A model generated the notes under the pieces. The model searched no databases. It was not told where the DNA came from and saw nothing but the letters and a program-made list of their open reading frames with translations. A stretch of 64,000 nucleotides of DNA, taken from NCBI GenBank assembly GCA_011032825.1, contig JAADJZ010000026.1, positions 558,001-622,000 of the forward strand, read 5' to 3'. Origin of the DNA: Massariosphaeria phaeospora (taxonomy: Eukaryota; Ascomycota; Dothideomycetes; Pleosporales). Positions 12,003-22,726 of this stretch are shown here, piece after piece (within the stretch, counting starts at the first letter, position 1; each line of letters begins with the position of its first letter). The position numbers and the translations under genes were made by a program.

Positions 12003-12871
12003 ATGTCGAAAATCTCTGTTGTATGTGTCCAGCCTTTGGACGTTCCCAGGACGAGTCCGTACTGATTTTGAGTAGGCCGGCGTGCGTACCAACGTGAAGG
12101 AGCTCCTTGAGTAAGTCGCAAGCACCCGTCCGGGAATGACTCTTTCAGAGTACGTCTATTAACTCAAACTAGGTACAGCAATGAGACAAAGAAGCGCAAC
12201 TTCCTCGAGACGGTGGAACTCCAGATCGTGCGGCCCCCTTCGCCTTCCATCCCGCACCATAGCTAACGCATTGCAAAGGGCCTCAAGAACTACGACCCTC
12301 AGCGTGACAAGCGTTTCAGTGGAACCGTCAGGCTTCCCACGATTCCCCGCCCCCGCATGTCGCTGTGTGTCCTCGGTGACCAGCACGACATCGATCGCGC
12401 GAAGAACTACGGAATCGACGCCATGTCTTCGGATGACTTGAAGAAGCTCAATAAGAACAAGAAGCTTATCAAGAAACTTGCGGTATGTCTCAGTCTCTCA
12501 GGCACAAGTGCACGGCTGACAACCCTCAGCGCAAATACGACGCTTTCATTGCCTCGGACGCCCTCATTAAGCAGATTCCGCGTCTCCTTGGACCCGGTCT
12601 CTCCAAAGCCGGAAAGTTCCCCGCGCCCGTCTCTCACGCCGAGGACCTCAGCAACAAGGCCAACGAGGTGAGATCGACCATCAAGTTCCAGCTCAAGAAG
12701 GTGCTCTGCATGGGTGTCGCTGTTGGCAATGTCGGCATGACCGAGGACGAGCTGATCGGCAACATCATGTTGGCCATCAACTACCTCGTCTCGCTCCTCA
12801 AGAAGGGATGGCAGAACGTTGGCAGCTTGACGATCAAGGCCACGATGAGCCCGCCCAAGCGTCTTTACTAG
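12003..12871 (+). CDS. RPL10A: 60S ribosomal protein uL1 (L10a)
   Basis: Five exons (12003-12020, 12076-12110, 12173-12227, 12279-12482, 12530-12871) give 217 residues, the usual length of eukaryotic L10a. The product starts [17 protein letters not shown] and continues [53 protein letters not shown], and ends in MSPPKRLY. Protein uL1 forms the L1 stalk of the large ribosomal subunit near the E site. The first three exons are only 18, 35 and 55 nt, a 5'-biased intron layout common in ribosomal protein genes. The third intron uses a GTGCGG donor and an AAG acceptor. All splices are supported by unbroken conservation, so confidence is high. Confidence 0.96.
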
Positions 12872-13976
12872 ACGGCGGATCTATACATGTGGGGGACGGG
12901 ATCGTAGCGTCACGCTTACCGTGATCTGTAAAGCCATACGACAAGACCAATTTGCAGAATCTCAACGCATACCTATGGGCAGTAGTGCAACTAGCAAATA
13001 AATTCATGAAGCCCAATATCGTTGTAGTGACTCTCGTTCGTGACTCAAACTTAAGCTGGGTGCACAAGATCAGCAAGCGTAACAGTCGTTGGTAGTATCA
13101 GTATGCCCAGGTGTTCGGCTTTGCACGGTTCACCCTCGGCTATCGATAACGACGGAGGCTCGGCTCAACCTGCTACGCGGCCAACGCCGACCGAGGCTCC
13201 GGCTGACTAACGCCTGCACGGTCCCCACTCGCACTCTATAAATTCTCTGCACGCCCGCGTCCCTCTTCGACTCGCCATCATCAGTTGGTAACTACCAATT
13301 TATCGTGGCTCCGCTTAGGCGGCTCGCTGAGGGTTATTCTCCATTCTGTGGATAGTCTTCCGTTCCCGGCCCCGTAAAGTGACATCCAACCGTCTTTCCT
13401 ACCAACTACGTGCAGTCCGTGAAAAGATGGATCGGAGTTGTGGGATGGGTGGAACATTTTCTTTTCTGCATTTTCACTCCACCCTTCTCTTGGGCAAAGT
13501 ATATAGCCGTCTTGTCTTGTGCTGTCGTTGCACTGGGCAGGGCAGCCATTCGACATAGCGTGAGGCTCCCAGCTCGACCCTTCAACTAGGTTGATCATCG
13601 TGTGGGAGTCGTGAAGTTTTTTTCAGAAGTGGGAGTTCAGCTGCCTCGCGCGGAGGTGCTGACGGTGCATACCACATCAATGTCGGAACAGGAACATAGT
13701 GGTCTCATCTGAAAGTGCCTTTATTGTCATCCTCGGTGCGCCTGGCGGCTCTGGATGAGCTTTATACAGCTCCATGACGGGGTTGACGCAGGTGATTAAA
13801 CACGGCTCCTGTAATGAGTTGAATGGTCATTATTATTAATCGTATTATACAAGCGCGCTACAAATGCTAAGTATGCAGAGCTTACTTCATGTCGCTTCTT
13901 CTTTGGCTGCCTCCGCGTGATGGACGTAACCTGGTGTGCCATCCCAACCGCTTCTCAAATCATACAGAGGATGGCA
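12872..13976. other. intergenic 1.1 kb, no gene supported
   Basis: This is the gap between the 3' ends of uL1 (+) and the Cid2-family gene (-). A TATAAATT-like box lies at about 13237-13244, with a pyrimidine-rich stretch just after it. That resembles a promoter for a short transcript reading right, but no conserved coding frame or recognisable RNA follows. A minus-strand open frame of 105 residues at 13281-13598 has no familiar domain. Confidence 0.4.
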
Positions 13977-14623
13977 TTAATTTTTCATCTGCCTCGCTCT
14001 CCATCCATTGAAGGCTTCGTCGGCCGAGACCGATGACGTGCCACACCTTTCGCCTATTAGACTCCAGGTGCGACTGCGTATGATCTTCTCCACTGCCCTC
14101 TCATTCCGCATCAACATGGCCAAACTTTCTGTCCGCGCCTCTCGCGGGAAATACCGCGCTGAATATGGGTCCAGCCTTTCGTCGACGACCCGTTCCCTTG
14201 CCCTCACATCGTCGATCTGCCGCAGCACGCTGTCGGGATCGTCAGGGTCTGGTGATACCGCGACCGCGGCGCAGTAGTCTAGTACGTCTGACCGTTGTGC
14301 CCACGAGGGGAACAAGATATTGTTCTTGAACGCATCGCACTGCTCGGCTGGGATGTTACGTCCAGGTGCAGACAGCTGGCGGGACGACGTTGATGAAGGG
14401 TCAAAGCGGCGTTGCGCCGGGGCAAGTAGCGCGTTCAAATTCTGCGTTATCGGATCGTCTATCGTACCGCGAGAGATGCGAAGGAAGTCTGCAGTGGCGC
14501 TTAGATGATTAGTTAGTGCCATCAACACGAGCGTGAGAGTGTGGGACAAGTCGTACCTCGCAGTGCCGTCTGGTTGAAGCAGAACTGCGCCCTCAGCACG
14601 GGAGGCTCTGGTGAATGAGACAT
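13977..14623 (-). CDS. Cid2-family protein (caffeine-induced death protein 2)
   Basis: Two exons, 14623-14557 and 14488-13977 on the minus strand, give 192 residues. The 68-nt intron (GTACGA...CAG with a CTAAC branch) joins CFNQTALR to DFLRISRGTIDDPITQNLN. That continuous block is the signature of the fungal Cid2 family, related to animal CCDC58/MIX23. Downstream is a Cys-containing helix region (AEQCDAF...LDYCAAV) and a charged C-terminus. Family members are small coiled-coil proteins; the animal homologue is linked to the mitochondrial intermembrane space, while the fungal function is poorly known. The ATG at 14623 gives the usual short MSHSPEPPVLRAQFCFN start. The gene is head-to-head with DNA ligase. 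Confidence 0.82.
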
Positions 14624-14944
14624 AAGAGGCTGTCGCGCGGGCTTTGGCTCCCTCGAGGGAGCTTGCCGCCAGAACAAGTGCGCCAGGTCGAAAGGTAAGA
14701 TGTACTTGGGCTGTGGTAACAACAGGGTAGATGCGTGAACTGCGGCAGTTGCAGAAGCCTTGCCGGGGACTCTTTGGTATGGTGGCGGAACCGGCAGACG
14801 GAAAGACGTGGGCAGTTCGAGGCGGGCTGGGGTGATGATGTCAGCGCATCACGTGAGCGCTTGCGACCCGCCGACGCGCAGGCGCGACCGGACGCGTGCC
14901 TGCTGAAGTTGATGCAGACCTCAGAAGCGAGCCGGCGCCAGAGC
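14624..14944. promoter_or_regulatory. compact bidirectional promoter, Cid2-family gene / DNA ligase
   Basis: About 320 bases separate the two divergent start codons (14623 on - and 14945 on +; 288 bases if the ligase begins at 14912). Both promoters and leaders must share this space. A GATGACGTCA-related stretch lies near 14833-14842 (TGATGATGTCAGCG). No TATA element is clear. Confidence 0.5.
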
Positions 14945-17900
14945 ATGCACGCCCGCTGCAATGCGTCTGCCTACTCTCTCATAACATCCGCACGCCTCGC
15001 ACGTCGTCTCCGTCTCCGTCTCCCCTCACTGCGGCCAGTTCCTGCGGCTCGCTCCATCTTCACCACCTCGCCCCGGCTGCAGCAGAACCCGCACCCACTC
15101 GCAGCCATGGCGCCCAAGCAGGCCACTCTTGGGTATGTTCGGCCTTCTCAAACCACTCTAGGGTGCGAAGACAGCCTGGCCGTGTTTTTTACGAGCCACA
15201 GACTGCAGCTAATAGACTCTGACAGAAAGTTCTTCGGCAAGTCCGCTGGCACCGCGGCAAAGTCGCAGCAGTCCAAACTCTCTTTTTCCACCAAGTCCGA
15301 AGCGCCTAAGAAGGGCGACAAGCCCAAGGATGAAACATCGGCATTGAAGGAGGGAAGTGAGCATACAGAGGCTGGCGCTAGCGTCAAGGAAGCGGCCGAT
15401 GGAGACTCCATGGAGGTCGATCGAGAGGTCGCCTCACCCACCGGAAAGAAGCGCCAGGTGAAAGACGAGGAGGACGGCTCCGACGATGAGCCTCCGTCTA
15501 AGAGGCAACGTACCAAACCAGCAAAGCCGGCACAGGATAAAGCTACGAAGGCAAAATCGTCGAAGAAGACGGCCGAAAAGACACCATCGAAGACGAAAAA
15601 GGCCATCTCCTTACCAAAAGACGAGGAACCGTCAGACGACGGGTGTGTTCTGGCGCCCACTAAAGCAACGAGCGGCAGGAGAGGGGCCAAGAAAGCGGCG
15701 ATGGAACCATCTTCTGCTATAGTCGAGGACAAAGACGGAGCCAACCCCAAGGACGACGAAGAGGACATCCTCAGTTCAGACGCAGAGGCCCCTGAAAAGA
15801 AGAAAAAAGCGCGTGAAAAGGTGCAGTCCACACTCACATCTACCACCAAGGATCTCTATCCTGATTGGAACCCCGGCGAGCCGATCCCTTATGCTGCTCT
15901 GTGTACCACCTTCTCTAAGATCGAGATGACTTCGAAGCGGCTGGAGATCTCCGCGCATTGCTCACTCTTTCTTCGACAAGTACTCCGTCTCACCCCTGGA
16001 GACTTGGTCCCCACCATCTTGCTTATGATCAACAAACTCGCTGCTGATTACGCCGGTATCGAACTTGGTATCGGCGAGTCCCTTATCATGAAGGCCGTGT
16101 CTGAAAGCACGGGCAGAAGCTTGCAACACATCAAGCACGACCAGAACGAAATCGGTGATCTTGGCCTAGTCGCTGCTAAGAGTAGGTCAAAGCAACCGAC
16201 CATGTTCAAGCCGAAGGCTCTGACGGTGCCGGGTGTACACAAAGGCTTGATGGCCATCGCAACGACTGAGGGCCAGGGCGCTCAAGGTCGTAAGGTTGAC
16301 GGTATCAAGAAGTTGTTGTCCGCTGCGGATGCACACAACGCTGGGAAGGCGGTCGACATAACCAAGGACCACGGTGGACCCAGTGAAGCCAAATACATTG
16401 TACGCACATTAGAAGGCAAATTACGTCTGGGTCTGGCAGAGAGGACTGTCCTGGTGGCGCTGGCGCATGCTGTGATGTTTCACGAAATCTCACAGAAGGG
16501 CAATAAGACCCCCTCTTCTACTGACTTGGCGAAAGCGGAAGCTACTTTGAAGTCCGTATACAGGTATGCAAACCATAGCTTATCTCTCCTCTTTCGAATA
16601 CTTATATAACATAGTGAACTTCCGAGTTACGAAGTCATCATTCCAGCAATGTTGGAACATGGCATGCTCCATCTCCCTGAAAATTGTCGTCTACAGCCGG
16701 GTGTACCTCTCAAGCCTATGCTAGCGAAGCCTACCAAGTCGATCACGGAAGTTCTTGACAGATTTGATGGCAAAGACTTCACGTGCGAGTACAAGTACGA
16801 CGGGGAACGAGCGCAAATCCACTTTGTCGCCCATGATGCTGATATGGAGCTAGCGACAGCTGCACCGTTAGCAGGAAAGAGTGAGAAGGGCGTCTCAAAC
16901 ATTTTTTCGAGGAACTCAGAGGATCTTTCGAAGAAATATCCAGATATCCTTGCTAAACTGCCAGGTTGGGTCAAGGACGGTACAAAGAGTTTCGTCCTTG
17001 ATTGCGAGACCGTTGCTTGGGACATGGAGGAGAAGAAGGTGTTGCCATTCCAGCAGTTGATGACTCGCAAAAGGAAGGACGTCAAAGTCGAGGATGTTAA
17101 AGTGAAGGTGTGCGTCTTTGCTTTTGACATACTCTATCTCAACGGCGAGGTAAGCAGATGGAAGTTTCTCAGCGGTTGGAGACGCTAACCGTTTTAGGCC
17201 CTTGTCAACAAGTCTTTCCGCGAGCGCCGCGAACACCTCAACAGCGCCTTTGTTCCCGTTGAAGGCGAATTCGCCCTCGCCAAATATGGGAATACCAACG
17301 AGCTTGAAGAAATTCAAATTCTCCTCGAGGATAGCGTAAAAGCATCCTGCGAAGGGCTTATGGTAAAGATGCTGGATGGCCCCGAAAGTTCCTACGAGCC
17401 TAGCAAACGCTCGCAGAACTGGTTGAAGGTCAAAAAAGATTATCTCGCTGGTGTTGGTGATTCGCTGGATCTGGTAGTCCTCGGTGCATATTATGGCAGA
17501 GGAAAGCGGACGAGCTGGTATGGTGCGTTCCTGCTTGCTTGCTACAATCCGAACTCCCAGAACTACGAAACCGTCTGCAATATTGGCACTGGATTCTCAG
17601 AAGCCAATCTGGAGACTTTGCACAAGCAGCTTTCGGACATTGTCATCGAGCGCTCGAAACCTTTCTACACGCACTCTAGTGGCAATAAGGATCAACCTGA
17701 TGTATGGTTCGAGCCGAAGTATGTCTGGGAGGTGAAGACAGCGGATTTGACTCTGTCGCCACGTTATAAGGCTGCCGCTGCTGACGTTGGTGGTGGTGGC
17801 AAGGGCATCAGTTTGCGGTTCCCACGATTCATCAAGGAGCGAGATGATAAGAAGCCAGACCAGGCGAGCACAAGCAGAATGATCGCCGAGATGTACCAGA

Positions 17901-17959
17901 GACAGGAGAGTGTGTCCAAGAATAAGGGACCAAGCGCTGACGACGACTTCGAATACTGA
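14945..17959 (+). CDS. CDC9: ATP-dependent DNA ligase I (Cdc9 type)
   Basis: Four exons (14945-15132, 15226-16563, 16615-17149, 17198-17959) give 940 residues. The N-terminus ([20 protein letters not shown]) is rich in Arg, Ser and Ala and looks like a mitochondrial presequence. A second in-frame ATG at 15107, in strong context, starts MAPKQATLG, so separate mitochondrial and nuclear forms are likely, as known for yeast Cdc9. The PCNA-binding PIP box QATLGKFF is assembled across the first intron. A lysine-rich nuclear region leads into the ligase core: DNA-binding domain, nucleotidyltransferase motif KYDGER (active Lys near 569) and the OB-fold ending in [16 protein letters not shown]. It seals Okazaki-fragment nicks and acts in repair. 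An upstream in-frame ATG at 14912 is possible but in poorer context. Confidence 0.95.
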
Positions 17960-18448
17960 GGACGTCCGAAGGGGCGTTTCGATGTGGTTAGCATCAGCCG
18001 CATGCATATAGGTTACGAAATATGTGTATGTGTGCGTCAGGCCAGGTCTAGGCGTAGATGTGGTCGGTATTGGTCCGCGAAAGAGCTCTTGTAGTATTGT
18101 AGAAAGCATTCACATCCCGACTATCTCGCCTCTCGCCCTCAATCCTCCATGACATTCGTACGCTGCATTGCAGTTATGTTTACAAGCCCTCGTGGTCATC
18201 CTGAGTTGCCCCAGAGCGGAGGTAATTACATGATCTACTGATCACATTTACCACATTCACATTTCGTAGGCTAGTAGTATATCCGTTTGCACAACTAAAA
18301 TTCACCAGTAAGATGCTTTTGCCACCTCAAACTTACTCTACACCCTTCGTGCAAATACTATCCACCTAAGATAGTGCTCACATTTACTGCTGCCAACTTT
18401 CCTTTATTCCTCTCGTATTTTATAATCTGACTTTGGATACTCAGCATT
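17960..18448. other. intergenic, no gene seen
   Basis: About 490 bases between DNA ligase and the pepsin-like gene, both on +. They should contain the ligase 3' UTR and the next promoter. I see no coding frame or conserved element. Confidence 0.5.
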
Positions 18449-19888
18449 ATGAAACTTCGACAGCTACCGATCGTAGGCTGTCTCGCAATGACCTACTTTT
18501 CTTCGGCCCGCGGTAACCCAAGAGGCGTAGTCGCACTTCCCATAAGAGTCATCGAGAACACAAGCACACCCATACATCGAAGGCAAGATGGAGTTCCCCT
18601 GAGAAGCATATGGACAGGCACGTACGTCGTCAATGGTACATGCGAACCCACTCCCTGTCGACCAGCCAAGCTTATCTGTCGTAGTTGGGGTCGGTGAGCC
18701 CGCCCAACCAATGGCTCTCGAACTTGACACTCTATGGGCCTACACATGGCTCAATCCGAACTGTACAACCACCGGCAGCGCTGAGCGAGACCTCTGCCGC
18801 AAAACACCTCAGTACGACCCCCGAAAGTCGTTGCATGCCATCGATCGCCCGGCCTGGACAAAGACAAGATTGGACTATGATCTTTATACTAGTATGGAAG
18901 GGTTGTTTTATACGGATACCTTGCGGGTTGGACCAGATATGGTTGAGAGATACAGCTTCATAGTTAACAGTGAGAGCAGGAACCTAGCCTTGGGAAGATT
19001 GGGGCTGGGCATGTGGAACATGTCCTCTCCCAACCTGCTGGAAAAGCTTTATGAGCAGTCCTTTATTGACAGCAAAGCTTTCAGTCTTGACATCCGCTCA
19101 GTGGACGAGCAAGGTACAGCACTACCTAGATACCACTCTGCCCGCCCAGATTTGGGTTACTGACGACCATTATACTAGGATCTCTTGTACTCGGCGGTCT
19201 CGACACAAAGAAATACAAATGCAAACTCCAGAAGATCCCACTCAACTCAGAGTTCCGCCTTGAGCTAACCGACATCGGCTTCTCTGCCCCGAACCAAGAT
19301 TACAAGCGCGTGCCCATGGATATCACCGTCACCATGGCACCCGATGCCGCCACTGTACTCAGCACGTTCCCAGAGTCCTTGTTTCACACCATCGGACAGA
19401 ACTTCCCGCGCACAACCCTCCCACAAAAAAGCCAGGGCCAGGTGTATTATACAATACCCTGTGACGACATCCCAGAAGGCACCCTCGATTTCACGTTCAT
19501 AAAAACCACCAGGATCTCTGTGCCCCTGGCTGACTTCGTGTTGTACGAGCCGAGCATCGGACAGTGCATACTCGGAATGGCGCCGATGGGTCAAAGCGGC
19601 GAGCTGTTTCATTTTGGGTTAGGGACGTTGGTGCTGCAATCGATATATCTGGTGGTCGATGTTGACAATAAAAATATGTGGATCGGACAGTCGGACAACT
19701 GTGGTTCGAGTGTGGTGCAGATGAAGAAGGGCGAGGATTCGAGTCTTCAGGTTGAGGGTTGCAGTTGCAAAGGGCCGAAATCGAAGCCGAAGCCCAAACC
19801 CAAACCCGGGGCAGCTTACTCTCTTTCCCCTCACGAGTTTCTTGGTGCAGGCTTATTCATCGTGGCGGTCTCCATGACCAATTTATAG
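18449..19888 (+). CDS. secreted pepsin-like (A1) protein with degraded catalytic motifs
   Basis: The best model has three exons (18449-18621, 18671-19113, 19179-19888) and 441 residues. A signal peptide is evident (MKLRQLPIVGCLAMTYFSSA), followed by a pro-region with a dibasic HRR. The fold resembles aspartic proteases: SVVVGVGEPAQPMALELDT at the first catalytic site, then LALGRLGLGMWN, GSLVLGGLDTKKY and a late CILGMAP block. But the first site reads DTLW rather than D-T/S-G-S (Asp near 77) and the second reads DAAT rather than D-T/S-G-T (Asp near 261). Both catalytic loops therefore lack the Gly. The C-terminus has a Lys-Pro repeat and a hydrophobic tail, suggesting wall or GPI attachment. 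The first intron (AAG acceptor) is the least certain part. Confidence 0.7.
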
Positions 19889-22726
19889 GATAGGAGAATC
19901 TCGTTACGTATTGCCTTCTCTACGACATTGTATTGCCAGCCTCTTTTAGATTCAATGCTGGGGAGGCTTCTTCCATCGTCCACATCCATGGCAGTTTAAA
20001 GGAACAGGCCAGTTGTTGAGTCGTGGTAGTGGCCGTTGAGAGATGAGGTGCATACATAACTAGGCACATGTGAGAAATTTCTTGCTCACCTCCATTGTCA
20101 TTTCCAATACAGTGATACACATCGACCCCACTTGCTATTGATCAGTCGAATCTCCTCATATACATCGACCCAGAAAACTCACTCTCTAAGGCGTAGTAAT
20201 CGTGTGAAGTAACAGCAAGAACTCCAAGATCCTCGGAGGTAATGCTTGTATAGATAGGCTGGGAATCACCAGCCGTCTCCATGCCATGTTGCGAAGGCGA
20301 ATACTCCCGTGAACAAGTACAATGAGTTCAAACCTGTGAATCGTTAGCAGTAGCATATGCTCTTCAGAGAAGGGTGACTTATAAAAAAAAGATTGGGCCG
20401 TCCAGAGGACGGCAAAAGCCACACCCACCGTTTCCTCACCACTGACCCCCTCATCGACCCTGACAACTAATGGCAGCCTCCATCTGAATGGACATCAACA
20501 ATACGCCCAAAGCTCAGGCTAAGAGTACGTCGCAAAGTAGACGGTTTGACAGCCAGCAAACAGCCACAACAGAGTAAACCACAGGTTAGCCTGAGTAGCT
20601 ACACTTTGTCGCAAACAGAGTCGACGGACAGGCCGAAACCTTGACGCTCACTCTAGAGAGGTCCCGTCGCCAAAGTCAGTCAACAGGTGCTATTCGCGCC
20701 CCTTGCTATGGCCTGGTGCCCTCTATTGTGACCGCTGCTTTGACCAACCGTTCCCTTCGTTGTGACTGTGCTCTCGTCGTGAAGTAGCCATTGTCCAGAA
20801 CATATCATCATGTGAACCAGATATCAGCGCCGCGAAAGCTGCAGAGCTTCAGAACAAATCGTCTTCCCATCTCAGTCTCCCCGCCTAGCTCTTCCTTGTG
20901 CGCCAAACCTTCCATTTCGTAGACCAAGAACTGCCACCGAAGAGATCCTAGTCGGAACAGCACAACAGTCGCACAACTCTATCCGTGGACACCATCAGCC
21001 TGGGCCAAATGGTCCGTGGAAGCTTCTCTCTGTGTGTAGCGGCATGACTTTCGGAGACTAGTCTTTGTTTCCTCTCCAGCTCCTTGGGAGAGGAATTGGA
21101 GGGCAGGGTATGCGGACAAATAACATCCTCAAAAACCGCATGTTTGCGTTCAGAGTGACGATGGAGAAACCACTCGAACGAGATTCGTAGGCGCTCGCCA
21201 ATATCTGTACGCTTGACGTACAGCTGAACGATTGACGCGACTGGCCGGATATTACTCTTGAGTACCTAGTGTCCAGTGACGTAAGTCGGGTACACAGGCT
21301 CGGTGACAGTGAGGACAGCCCGCGAGGTTGGAGATCCGGTTAGAACTTTCGTCCTTGTTGGGGATATGCACGGGTATTTCAACGCCATAGCAACAAGGCC
21401 ACTTGAACCACTCACGGCAAGTATCAACGCCGCTTACTGGGTCCAACACACATGGATCCCCCAGGAATACCTCGAGAAACTTCTTGACTTCAGATCCGGA
21501 GCGTGACGGTTTGTCACTGTGGTGACAGTACTGACCTGAGACGCATTGAGACCTCGCTAGGCGAACCTTTCTGACGAGTGGATCTCTGCGACTCAGGGAT
21601 GGTACGTCCGTCTGTAAGACATGACCAAAGGTCAAAACCGTGCTCATCTTCTGCCAATTCGAATTCAAGGTGCCACGAAGGACACATGTGTTTGTGTTTG
21701 GTACTCAGCGTCGCGACTCCCCATGCGTATCCTAGAACAAGCGGCCAAGGCGAGGCGATATAGAAATCCCAAAAACAACCCTCAGTGGAAATGTCCGGCA
21801 TCTCCCTCCAGAGCTCTCCTGCGGTACCGTCGAACTGTTTATCGAAGCTATCCATAGTGGCCAGAGTCTGTTGCACGGATGCAAGAGTCGACGTGGTTCT
21901 TGTAGGAGAACTTTAACGCCCCTACAGGCACATGACTCTCCAGTTTGAAGCGTAAGCCTCCCGTACCTCGAGCCATCCTTTTACGCACTTTCTTGCGAGA
22001 CGCTGCGCCCGAAGGCACCTCGGCAGGCTGTCCAGAGGCTAATCGGAAGGTCGGCGACATAACCGCGATACTGCTCCTGCACGTACTAGACGTGAAGAGA
22101 CAACCAGAAGATGATTAGGGTTAAGATCCGAGTCTGCCCTCCTCATGCACAACCTCGATGTTTCCACCAAGGTGCACCAACCGCATGCAGACGACCCACG
22201 AGACCATACTGCGAGGCTCGGGCGTGTGCCGAACTGATGCAGAACGTACATGAGGCGCAGCGACGCATTCCGTAAACGGAAGACAGACATCGGTAACTGT
22301 GAAGAGAGTGGCATGCGTAGAAGCTTGTCAAAGCAAGCGAGAGAAGACTTGATGAACAAGGGAGAATTGCGCGACTGTCCCGCTGTTGCCGACATGGTCA
22401 GAGGTCGTCAATGGGTTGTTCGAGGTCCAGAATCCGGGGTAAAAGCGAATGGAAAACTGCAGCAGTTTGATCGAAGACAGACTCTGTGAGGTTCGGAACG
22501 GGTGGGTGTGGTGTAGGGACAAAGACACGCGAAAGTTGATGTTGTTGTTAGGTGGCTGGGACGTGCTAGCAAACACGCTACACTTCATCCGGCTTAGGGC
22601 GTCGCGTGTTCACGTGGCTGTAGCGTCTTGTTTCCTAAGCAACTATCGTTCGGCCAAGGAATGCCGCTTCCGACTCCTACCACTCGTATATAGACATCTC
22701 ACAAACGGCCAAGTCATTAGCATGCG
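19889..22726. other. long intergenic region, no confident gene
   Basis: This 2.8-kb gap has ordinary base composition and no RIP-like decay. Overlapping minus-strand open frames of 70-139 residues crowd 21252-22395. One contains MDSFDKQFDGTAGELWREMP and GYAWGVATLS, but I recognise no domain and could not assemble a convincing spliced gene. The remainder has only short frames. The last few hundred bases should be the promoter of the Rtp1 gene. Confidence 0.4.

Noticed and set aside
13201..13520. Possible small structured RNA downstream of a TATAAATT box
   Set aside because: The following sequence does not match U1-U6 snRNA, 5S rRNA or tRNA landmarks that I could check by eye, so no RNA gene is called.
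15148..15849. 233-residue minus-strand frame inside the DNA ligase gene
   Set aside because: It is antisense to the lysine-rich region of the ligase, which reads as Ser/Phe-rich sequence in reverse.
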